DNA of 7,313 nucleotides from NCBI GenBank assembly GCA_030603505.1, contig JAUVXQ010000058.1:1-7313 (forward strand), given 5' to 3'. Positions 1 through 6,063 of this stretch are shown here, piece by piece. A model generated the notes under the pieces. The model made no database searches and was not told the DNA's origin. It was given only the letters and a program-made list of their open reading frames with translations. Made by a program: the position numbers and the translations under genes. The first letter of the stretch is position 1. Each line of letters opens with the position of its first letter. The DNA comes from Candidatus Heimdallarchaeota archaeon. Its GTDB lineage: Archaea; Asgardarchaeota; Heimdallarchaeia; Heimdallarchaeales; Heimdallarchaeaceae.

Positions 1-746
1 TCTTTGACTGACATTCCTACATCATAACCTAAGGCTAACAAAGCTGTAAATGTTAACCCTCCTCCCAATAAGATGTTATCAGCTAAACCAATCATATTTC
101 TAATTGCAGGAAGTTTGTCTTCTAGTTTTACTCCTCCTATAATTGCAGTTAAGGGTCTTTGAGGTTCAGCGATAGTACTAGCTAGGAATTTAAGCTCCTT
201 AGCCATAAGAAATCCATAAGCTTTCTCATCAATATATTTAGCTACACCACATGTACTGGAATGCTCTCTGTGAGCTGTGGCAAACGCATCATTGATAAAA
301 ACATCCGCATGTAAAGCTAGTTTTCGAGAAAACTCTTCATCATTTTTATTTTCTTCAGAGTGGAAACGAGTATTTTCTAGAAGCAAAATTTGTTGTTGAT
401 TGAGTTTATTAGATAATGCCTTTACATCTTTACCAATGCAGTCATCGACTTTATAAATTCTATAAAGTGGAAGTAATTCACGTAATCTTTTAGCTACATT
501 GTCCATTTTCAGAGAAGGAACAACTTTACCTTTCGGTCGTCCCCAATGAGACATAAGAATAATTTTACAATTCTCATTCAGAAGATAATAAATTGTAGGT
601 AGTGTATATCTGATTCTCCGATCATCAGTGATATTACCATTTTCGTCCATTGGAACATTAAAATCCACTCTAACTAGAACTCTCTTGTTTCTAACATTGA
701 TATCAGTAATCTCCTTTTTTTCTTTGAATTTCAGTATATTAGACAT
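1..746 (-). CDS. pgk: Phosphoglycerate kinase, N-terminal part (C-terminus outside window)
   Basis: Glycolytic/gluconeogenic cytosolic enzyme that interconverts 1,3-bisphosphoglycerate plus ADP and 3-phosphoglycerate plus ATP. About 248 codons are visible, roughly the N-terminal domain plus the start of the nucleotide-binding domain. Family signatures seen, numbered from the ATG at 746: RVDFNVP (26-32), SHWGRPKG (66-73, usually SHLGRPKG), LLENTRF (122-128), INDAFATAHR (151-160), GGVKLEDKL (about 196-204) and GGGLTFTALLALGYDVG near the edge. The 3-phosphoglycerate-binding residues D28, N30, H67, R70 and R127 are present. The start is ambiguous: ATG at 746 gives a normal-length N-terminus, while an in-frame TTG at 791 is preceded by an AAGGTG ribosome-binding-like sequence and would add 15 residues. 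The gene follows the actin-like gene on the same strand, but a T-run lies between them and it has its own TATA-like box. The enzyme identity is secure; only the start is uncertain. Confidence 0.95.
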   Translation of the reverse strand, partial: MSNILKFKEKKEITDINVRNKRVLVRVDFNVPMDENGNITDDRRIRYTLPTIYYLLNENCKIILMSHWGRPKGKVVPSLKMDNVAKRLRELLPLYRIYKVDDCIGKDVKALSNKLNQQQILLLENTRFHSEENKNDEEFSRKLALHADVFINDAFATAHREHSSTCGVAKYIDEKAYGFLMAKELKFLASTIAEPQRPLTAIIGGVKLEDKLPAIRNMIGLADNILLGGGLTFTALLALGYDVGMSVK

Positions 747-797
747 ATCTCGTTGTTCTTCTTTCAAAGGATTATCTTCTGTAATTAACAAAATTTA

Positions 798-840
798 CAC
801 CTTATCTATTAACAAATAATCTTTTGCTTTAAACTTTTAT
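798..840 (-). promoter_or_regulatory. Probable promoter and ribosome binding site for pgk
   Basis: Read on the minus strand, an AGTTTAAA box at about 828-835 resembles an archaeal TATA box. A start of transcription about 26 bases downstream would fall near 805. An AAGGTG sequence at 803-798 lies 6 bases before an in-frame TTG at 791, which would support initiation there rather than at the ATG at 746. Inferred from spacing and sequence only. Confidence 0.4.
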
Positions 841-913
841 CTTTGAAGAAGACGAATATCCTAACTGTTGAGATAATCCGTTTCTGTAATAGAACTCAAT
901 CAATCACGTAATA

Positions 914-930
914 AATAAAAAAAAAAGAGT
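914..930 (-). terminator. T-run terminator after the actin-like gene
   Basis: Ten A's at 917-926 read as ten consecutive T's on the minus strand, starting 7 bases after the stop codon of the actin-like gene. No clear stem precedes it. A T-run without a hairpin is the usual intrinsic terminator in archaea, so this probably separates the actin-like transcript from pgk. Confidence 0.6.
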
Positions 931-932
931 AA

Positions 933-2402
933 TTAGAAGCAACGATCAACTGCCGATGAACCTTTTTCTTTGTACTCGTCTCTGGTTACCCACAATTTGC
1001 GATCAAAAAGGATATCAACAGATGCTAGAATTGATCCACCAATCCATCCAGAAAATTCCCCATTTGTTGATAAGTTAACGTTGATTTCAGCTGTCTTTTC
1101 ATGAGCTACGCTTCTTATTTCCTTGGTAAATCTTTCAAGTAAACCTTCATACATTGAAGCTCCTCCTGTCAGAATGATATTAGAATACAGATCCTTTACC
1201 AAATCTCTATCACATTTTCTGATACTTTCTACCACAGCTTCAGCAAGATTTCCTAGATCTTTTGTAACACTTAGGGGGATTTTTTGAAGAAGTACCTCTG
1301 TTGCTTGAAATCTTGTTTCTTCTAAAGTTACGAATTCATCGTTAATTATCCTAAAAGATCTCGCTAGTTTATCAGAATTCTGCCATTTCTTGGGCTCTTC
1401 ATTAGGGTCGATTGAAACATAGCATAGTTCTTCTGAAGCGATTCGGATGTTTTTCTGCATTACATCAAGTTCCTTTGTTGATCTTCTCATGGATACTCCT
1501 TGATTATTCACTTCGTCTTTTACTAAGTCAACCACATCCTTTCCTCCAACTTTGCGAAAACCATGTGCATGGGAGATAATATATCCCTTGTAGATTGGAA
1601 CGATTCGAGTGTTTTGATTTCCTATACTCACAACAACTCCAGTATTCGCATCATTTGCATATAAGGAGAGTATTTCCTCCATTGAGAAGTATAAATCAGT
1701 TATTTTTAGACGATCGAATAGAACTAAAGCTAGTCTTCTCCTAAAAACATCTAATTTTGCAGAGTGATTAACATAATTTACAGGTTCTTCTGCCAATAAC
1801 ATTTCTTTTGCTCGAGAGGATAACGAGCTGTTTTCTACAACTTTAGTTTTGCCTTTCAAATATTTAATACTCACATCATCGATAATCCTATCTACAAGTA
1901 AAATTGGGAGTTCATTAGGCTTAATTTCTAACTCATCGAAAATATGTGTCAAGAAAATTTCTAGATCATCTAAATCAATTTGTTCTTCGATATTTTCAGT
2001 ATCTCTAAAAATCTTTACTGTTTTTACCGATTTCTTTTCTAGATCTTTATAATTAGCTTGACGAATGAACGAACTACCCGCTTCGCTATAATAAACAGCT
2101 GAATCAAAAATGAATCTTGGTTTAGATTCACCAGCTACACCAACTTTTGTAAAACAACTGCCAAGATCTATTACTACTGCTCTGGGGTTATTTTCGAATT
2201 CAACTAAATTCACTGAACCCCCTATAATTTTTTCTAGTTCCTTATTTTTCATTATTTCCACTTCAGTTAACATTTTAGAACATACATCACAGAAATAACC
2301 AACAGGTAGCCATTTACGTTTCTCTGTTCCTTTTCGTATATACATACGATGCATTGATTTTTCACAATGTTTGGGCATTGTTTTTGAAGGCATATGATTC
2401 AT
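933..2402 (-). CDS. Actin-family protein with N-terminal zinc-ribbon-like extension
   Basis: The protein has 489 residues, against about 375 for actin. Residues 70-489 follow actin. The phosphate-1 loop is DLGSCFTKVG (79-88), followed by VAGE..PR to R96. ELEIKPNELPILLV (157-170) matches subdomain 1. EEILSLYANDANTG (242-255) and SIGNQNTRIVPIYKGY (259-274) cover phosphate loop 2, and GGKDVVDLV (286-294) and ELCYVSID (325-332) follow. The C-terminal part carries ILTGGASMYEGL, then WIGGSILASV, LWVTRDEY and a VDRCF end (actin VHRKCF). D79, K86, R320 and E324 match actin D11, K18, R210 and E214. The positions of actin Q137, D154 and D157 hold E242, S259 and N262, so ATP hydrolysis is probably altered. 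About 40 extra residues lie between 171 and 220. Residues 1-45 look like a zinc ribbon (C13, H18, C38, C41) with tryptophan and aromatic residues between the knuckles. Alternative starts are M4 and M9, and M51 would remove the ribbon. Filament formation is plausible from the family but unproven. The gene is divergent from the membrane EEP gene. Confidence 0.9.
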   Translation of the reverse strand: MNHMPSKTMPKHCEKSMHRMYIRKGTEKRKWLPVGYFCDVCSKMLTEVEIMKNKELEKIIGGSVNLVEFENNPRAVVIDLGSCFTKVGVAGESKPRFIFDSAVYYSEAGSSFIRQANYKDLEKKSVKTVKIFRDTENIEEQIDLDDLEIFLTHIFDELEIKPNELPILLVDRIIDDVSIKYLKGKTKVVENSSLSSRAKEMLLAEEPVNYVNHSAKLDVFRRRLALVLFDRLKITDLYFSMEEILSLYANDANTGVVVSIGNQNTRIVPIYKGYIISHAHGFRKVGGKDVVDLVKDEVNNQGVSMRRSTKELDVMQKNIRIASEELCYVSIDPNEEPKKWQNSDKLARSFRIINDEFVTLEETRFQATEVLLQKIPLSVTKDLGNLAEAVVESIRKCDRDLVKDLYSNIILTGGASMYEGLLERFTKEIRSVAHEKTAEINVNLSTNGEFSGWIGGSILASVDILFDRKLWVTRDEYKEKGSSAVDRCF

Positions 2403-2415
2403 GGTATATCATTCG

Positions 2416-2425
2416 CATATATATG
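2416..2425 (-). promoter_or_regulatory. Possible TATA box of the actin-like gene
   Basis: The sequence CATATATATG is centred about 28 bases upstream of the second in-frame ATG (M4, at 2393) and about 19 bases upstream of the first (2402). If this is the TATA box, the transcript would begin close to M4 and be leaderless, which would favour M4 over M1. No ribosome binding site precedes either ATG. Confidence 0.3.
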
Positions 2426-2485
2426 TTCGTTGATATGATATATCATCTAAAGGAATTAAACTTAGTTATAGAAAAACCTAGAGTT

Positions 2486-2531
2486 TGGTATATCATTAAC
2501 AGATGGTATATCATTAACAGATGGTATATCA
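2486..2531. repeat. 18-bp tandem repeat, about 2.5 copies
   Basis: The unit TGGTATATCATTAACAGA occurs at 2486-2503 and 2504-2521 without mismatch, and a third partial copy (TGGTATATCA) follows at 2522-2531. The core TGGTATATCATT recurs outside the tandem block at 2402-2413. There are no spacers, so it is not a CRISPR array. Perfect copies suggest either recent slippage or helically phased binding sites; 18 bp is about 1.7 turns of DNA. Confidence 0.85.
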
Positions 2532-2589
2532 AAAAAGCTCAATCATAGTTTAAATTTTCCAGCTTATTTCACATCGATATAATACAATT

Positions 2590-2600
2590 AATTTTTAAAC
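2590..2600 (+). promoter_or_regulatory. TATA-like box of the membrane EEP gene
   Basis: ATTTTTAAAC is centred about 27 bases before the ATG at 2623. That spacing would put the transcription start at or next to the start codon, so the mRNA is probably leaderless. No purine-rich ribosome binding site precedes the ATG. Confidence 0.45.
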
Positions 2601-2622
2601 TAGTAATAAAATAAATTTTTTT

Positions 2623-4638
2623 ATGGCTAATTTTAAGAATATTATAACGAAAAATTATTCAGAACTCACCCTTTTCAGCATCATTTTTCTGTTTTTCTTA
2701 CAAATGCTTTCTGATTTAACAGAGAGGATTTACAATTTTGCTTTACTAGGGTTGGAACCTACCATGCACATTCTCGCTTTGTTATTCTTCTTTTCTCCTC
2801 TAATTTTACTTTTCTTTTGGCGAACGATATCAAATAAGACTTTATTCATAATTGGAGAATTAGCAATTATAACTCGATTACTAGAACCATTCTTCCAAAA
2901 AGAGACGATGCTTATTCTATCGGGAGTGTCTGTCAGTTGTTTTCTAATCTTCTTTCCTGCGTTTTTCACAAAAAACAAGAACAGAGAGCAACAAACAGGG
3001 ATAACTCTTGGATTATCGTTGGCAATAGCAGTAGCATTATCCATTCTTTTCAGAACAGTGAATTCTACACTAGATGTATCAATGTATGGATGGTTTCAGA
3101 TAATAGGTTGGGTGCTTGGAATTATTGCTTCAATAATGTTAATTGGAATGTTATTGAGAACAGAGGAACCCAAAGAGAAAAGTACTGATATTCAAGGACA
3201 ACCTGCAAGTTTCGGTCGAATTCTCGGTTTAACTTTTGGTTTAGTTAGTGTCTTCATAATCATATGGTTTGCTTTTGTTAGCCCTACAGTAATTTCTAGG
3301 TGGACTGAAGGAAACTATATAGCTATAACAATTGGAGTACTAGGTATGTTATCTTTATTTATCTTAGGGATGACTATTAAACCTGATCTAATGAACCATA
3401 TTAAATCTTGGATGCTTTGGGTGTGGAATGGTCTTTTCACACTTTCTCTTACTTTAACAATACTGGTACATCAAATTATTCCTGAATATGGGATAAGATT
3501 CCCTGGTTTTCCTGATGCATATCCTATTGTTGCGTTTGCTACAACTTGGACTCAACATATTCCTTTAGTTTTGATGATTCTTCTTTCCCCGATAATTTAC
3601 ATTGACTTTATTCTATTATCACGAGAAATGCTCAAAATAAAGCCAAAACCATCAAAAATAGGGGGAAGTTTTGCTTTAGGAGCAGGACTGTATATTGTCA
3701 TAATGATTTTTATGCAATTATTACCTACAGTTTGGGGTTACTTTTATGCAATTGGTTATGCTTTCAGAGATTTATACTGGTTAGCCTTTCTAGTCCCTGG
3801 AGTATTATTGACCTTACCTATTTTTCTAATCAAAAAGAAGACAATCAATTTTGATAAAACCACTCAAAAAATGAAATCGAAATCGATTATTATTGCAATA
3901 TTAGGACTCATATTTGTTGGGACAGTCGCTGGAACAATCATTACAACGCCATATCCAACCACACCATCTGAAGCGAAAACATCCCTGATAATAATGACCT
4001 ACAATATTCGACAAGGTGTCAACGATTCTGGTGATAAAAACTATGATGGACAACTTGAGCTGATAAGGAGTGTAAATCCTGATATTCTTGCCCTACAAGA
4101 ATGCGATCCGACTAGAATATCAGGTGGAAATTCCGATGTTGTCAGATATTTTGCAGACAAACTCAATATGCACTCTTACCGAGGACCAAAATCAGTTGTA
4201 AACACTTATGGTACGGCAATTTTATCTAAATATCCTATATCGAATGTTAGTGCGTTCTTTATGTATAGCACACATCAACAGATTGGTGCTACACAAGTGC
4301 AAATAACCGTTGAATCACAAACATTCAATGTTTTTTCTCACCATCCTTCATCACATACACCGGAAGGAAAAATATACCAAATACAAGAAATGTTAAGTCG
4401 AGTTGATGGTTTGAACAATGTTATCTTCATGGGTGATTTTAACTTCAGACCATATACTGCTCAATACAACTTAACAGTAGAAGTATTAGAAGATTCTTGG
4501 GCACTACAATGGGGTACAGCTGCAGAAGACAAGATAGATCACATATTCCTAAGTACGGGTATAACAGTCCTTGATACGAATTATATAGAAAGAGGACATT
4601 CTGATCATCCTGCTTATTGGATAGAGATACTTCTTTAA
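2623..4638 (+). CDS. Polytopic membrane protein with C-terminal EEP domain, Cwh43/PGAP2IP-like architecture
   Basis: The protein has 671 residues. The first 445 contain about 13 hydrophobic helices, near 15-32, 47-66, 73-87, 96-114, 127-143, 156-178, 199-220, 232-250, 264-284, 313-333, 350-369, 384-404 and 422-443. Lys/Arg-rich loops (115-125, 334-345, 405-420) are all on the N-terminal side, so the positive-inside rule puts the C-terminal domain outside the cytoplasm. Residues 455-671 form an endonuclease/exonuclease/phosphatase (DNase I-like) domain with every catalytic motif: MTYNIRQG (N461), LALQEC (E493), a histidine pair H573/H574, GDFN (D605, N607), KIDHIFL (D639, H640) and SDHPAYW (D661, H662). 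It is probably a metal-dependent phosphoesterase. The extracellular location and membrane anchor argue for a phospholipid or glycolipid substrate, not DNA. In eukaryotes the same layout occurs in Cwh43/PGAP2IP, which changes the lipid of GPI anchors, and related proteins exist in bacteria. The exact substrate cannot be read from sequence. It has its own promoter and a terminator. Confidence 0.85.
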   Translation: MANFKNIITKNYSELTLFSIIFLFFLQMLSDLTERIYNFALLGLEPTMHILALLFFFSPLILLFFWRTISNKTLFIIGELAIITRLLEPFFQKETMLILSGVSVSCFLIFFPAFFTKNKNREQQTGITLGLSLAIAVALSILFRTVNSTLDVSMYGWFQIIGWVLGIIASIMLIGMLLRTEEPKEKSTDIQGQPASFGRILGLTFGLVSVFIIIWFAFVSPTVISRWTEGNYIAITIGVLGMLSLFILGMTIKPDLMNHIKSWMLWVWNGLFTLSLTLTILVHQIIPEYGIRFPGFPDAYPIVAFATTWTQHIPLVLMILLSPIIYIDFILLSREMLKIKPKPSKIGGSFALGAGLYIVIMIFMQLLPTVWGYFYAIGYAFRDLYWLAFLVPGVLLTLPIFLIKKKTINFDKTTQKMKSKSIIIAILGLIFVGTVAGTIITTPYPTTPSEAKTSLIIMTYNIRQGVNDSGDKNYDGQLELIRSVNPDILALQECDPTRISGGNSDVVRYFADKLNMHSYRGPKSVVNTYGTAILSKYPISNVSAFFMYSTHQQIGATQVQITVESQTFNVFSHHPSSHTPEGKIYQIQEMLSRVDGLNNVIFMGDFNFRPYTAQYNLTVEVLEDSWALQWGTAAEDKIDHIFLSTGITVLDTNYIERGHSDHPAYWIEILL

Positions 4639-4640
4639 TA

Positions 4641-4662
4641 TTCTTTTTTTCTCTTTTTTTTA
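4641..4662 (+). terminator. Double T-run terminator after the membrane EEP gene
   Basis: Two runs of seven and eight T's, separated by CTC, begin 5 bases after the TAA stop at 4636-4638. This is typical of hairpin-free archaeal terminators and supports a single-gene transcript. Confidence 0.65.
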
Positions 4663-4936
4663 TTTGATTAGCTTTATGAATATTATAGCAGGAGAGTATG
4701 GTCGGATTCTTTGGGAAGATCAATACAAACAGAATCACTCATCTTCCTGAAAAATTATAGGTGTGATACTGATTTTCATAAGTTAGCTGAAAGAAGAAGA
4801 CAAAAAATAAATCAAACTCTGAATTGATTCTAAAACAAGTAGTTCATTCCAAAAATGCCCTATTTAAACTAAAAATAGTTACAAATATTTCCCTAACTTG
4901 TTTATTTTTTTACACTTCTCAAGAAATACTTCTAAC
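4663..4936. other. AT-rich intergenic stretch without a recognisable gene
   Basis: Between the terminator of the membrane EEP gene and the promoter of the endonuclease gene I see no supportable reading frame, tRNA or structured RNA. The only structure noted is a short inverted repeat (CTATTT/AAATAG, 4860-4878), which is too weak and AT-rich to interpret. The length is unusually large for this window and may mark the boundary of an inserted restriction-modification module. Confidence 0.5.
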
Positions 4937-4939
4937 AAA

Positions 4940-4951
4940 ATTTTTAATAAT
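4940..4951 (+). promoter_or_regulatory. TATA-like box of the restriction endonuclease gene
   Basis: TTTTTAATAA at 4941-4950 is centred about 24 bases before the ATG at 4969, the spacing expected for a leaderless archaeal transcript. No ribosome binding site is visible in between. Confidence 0.45.
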
Positions 4952-4968
4952 CATCATAAATTAAAACT

Positions 4969-5907
4969 ATGAACAAAGAATCTAAAGAAAATTTGCTGTT
5001 TGATTTACTTTCTCATTTTCTAATAGAAGAGTGTTCAGTTGGAAAAATAACTGCAATCCGAATAGCAACACGCTTTTGCACCCTTAGTGAGTTTCTAGAT
5101 TTCAATTTTGAAAATCTTCCAAATATAAAATCAGAAGGTGGAAGAAAGCTATTTCGCATTTCAAAACAACACATCGAGAATATTCAATCTGCGGTTAATC
5201 TCAATAAGCTAGATCAAAATAAATCAGTTCAAGAAAACTATCTTATGTCAATAGGAAGAGTTTTTGTTTCGACTCAAATTAAAAATATCAGTGAGATTAC
5301 ACTCGAAATTCTTAACCCCAACCCTTTCTTAATTAAAGCACTTAATTTTAAAGATGTAAATAAATTTATCGGATTCATTGTTTTTCAACGAGCTACAAGG
5401 TCAATTGTAACATCATTTGGTTTTGCGTTTGAAAAATTACTAGTAGCATCTGGTGCAAAGAAATTACCAAAGGGATTTGATGTGCTGAAAGAAATTTCAA
5501 ATATTGAGCATTATATCCAAGTAAAAAGTGGAACAAGTGATATGGATAAAGATCAAATAATTCACTGGAAAGGTCTAATAGAAGAAAAAGAAGAGGAAGG
5601 GCATAACGCATATATTGGAATGCCTTACGGAAAAAGAGATGGACATGGATTAACAATTGCCTTAATGAGACAATATTTGCCTGATTGGGAGGCTAGAACG
5701 CTTATAGGTCAAGAATTATGGGACTTCATTAGTGGTAAGAACAATTATCATGAAATTGTCTTGAAAAACTTAAGAATTGCAGCAACTCAAATACTAAGAA
5801 AGGAATCAATAATAGTAAGCATTGATAAAGCAATTGAGAAAGTATCTCTCGAATTCATAGAGAAATATAATGATGATATTAATGCATATATTTCATCCCT
5901 TTTTTAA
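4969..5907 (+). CDS. Probable type II restriction endonuclease, PD-(D/E)XK fold, PmeII-like
   Basis: The protein has 312 residues and is predicted to be cytoplasmic. Residues 24-70 resemble a helix-hairpin-helix DNA-binding region (SVGKITAIRIATRF then LPNIKSEGGRKLFRIS). The central part has NPFLIKAL, then FQRATRSIVTSFGFAFEKLL with E155, then GFDVLKE with D171, then YIQVKSG with Q184 and K186. This matches the D-x(n)-(E/Q)-x-K metal site of PD-(D/E)XK nucleases, with glutamine in place of the more common acidic residue. The blocks NPFL.KAL, QR..RS..TSFG and Q.KSG...KD recall the PmeII family as I remember it. It would cleave DNA at a specific unmethylated site. The neighbouring convergent cytosine-5 methyltransferase is the natural partner, which is the main contextual support. 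The ATG at 4969 is chosen because it opens the frame and has a TATA-like box at the right distance. The nuclease class is fairly sure; the exact family and recognition site are not known. Confidence 0.75.
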   Translation: MNKESKENLLFDLLSHFLIEECSVGKITAIRIATRFCTLSEFLDFNFENLPNIKSEGGRKLFRISKQHIENIQSAVNLNKLDQNKSVQENYLMSIGRVFVSTQIKNISEITLEILNPNPFLIKALNFKDVNKFIGFIVFQRATRSIVTSFGFAFEKLLVASGAKKLPKGFDVLKEISNIEHYIQVKSGTSDMDKDQIIHWKGLIEEKEEEGHNAYIGMPYGKRDGHGLTIALMRQYLPDWEARTLIGQELWDFISGKNNYHEIVLKNLRIAATQILRKESIIVSIDKAIEKVSLEFIEKYNDDINAYISSLF

Positions 5908-5952
5908 GGAATATTACTACCTTATGTAGAAGCTATGGGATTGTCACAATAT

Positions 5953-5972
5953 AACAAGATTCTTCTTGTTTT
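5953..5972 (+). terminator. Hairpin with short T-tract after the endonuclease gene
   Basis: AACAAGA at 5953-5959 pairs perfectly with TCTTGTT at 5964-5970 across a 4-base loop, and a TTTT tract spans 5969-5972. It lies between the two convergent genes, 45 bases after the endonuclease stop. The stem is AT-rich and short, so the terminator role is tentative; the hairpin is symmetric and could also act on the opposite strand. Confidence 0.35.
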
Positions 5973-6063
5973 AATCAGATGCTTAATTACATACAAAGAT
6001 ACTCTTCTCTGAATTTCTCAAAAAGTGTATCCCCATTTAGCTAAAAATAAGAATCCTTTGCTT

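Larger units (their letters stand above)
2403..2622. promoter_or_regulatory. Divergent intergenic control region with repeated GGTATATCAT motif
   Basis: This region separates the actin-like gene (minus) from the membrane EEP gene (plus). It holds a family of near-identical AT-rich motifs: TGGTATATCATT at 2402-2413, 2486-2497 and 2504-2515, TGGTATATCA at 2522-2531, and a perfect 12-bp palindrome ATGATATATCAT at 2435-2446. The first copy overlaps the start codon of the actin-like gene. Such clustering suggests binding sites for a DNA-binding regulator acting on one or both genes. The motif contains TATA-like sequence, so some copies could instead be promoter elements. Function is inferred. Confidence 0.5.

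Noticed and set aside
628..819. Small plus-strand reading frame opposite pgk
   Set aside because: It lies antisense to highly conserved pgk codons and is a shadow; its hydrophobic look comes from the antisense of charged residues.
2486..2531. CRISPR array
   Set aside because: Units are directly adjacent 18-bp copies with no unique spacers and there are no cas genes nearby.
2354..2548. Plus-strand reading frame whose C-terminal end encodes a WYIINR repeat
   Set aside because: It overlaps the actin-like gene on the opposite strand and the repeat comes simply from translating the 18-bp tandem DNA repeat. There is no start signal or recognisable protein.
3970..4638. EEP domain as a separate DNA repair nuclease (exonuclease III-like)
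   Set aside because: It is in one continuous frame with the transmembrane domain, is predicted to lie outside the cytoplasm, and shows no separate start, so a DNA-repair role is unlikely.
4445..4738. Minus-strand reading frame across the end of the membrane EEP gene
   Set aside because: It is antisense to the conserved catalytic end of the EEP domain and crosses the T-run terminator, with no sign of a promoter or known domain.
4860..4878. Short inverted repeat CTATTT/AAATAG as a terminator or operator
   Set aside because: A 6-bp AT-only-type stem is expected by chance in sequence this AT-rich, and it is not placed next to a start or stop.
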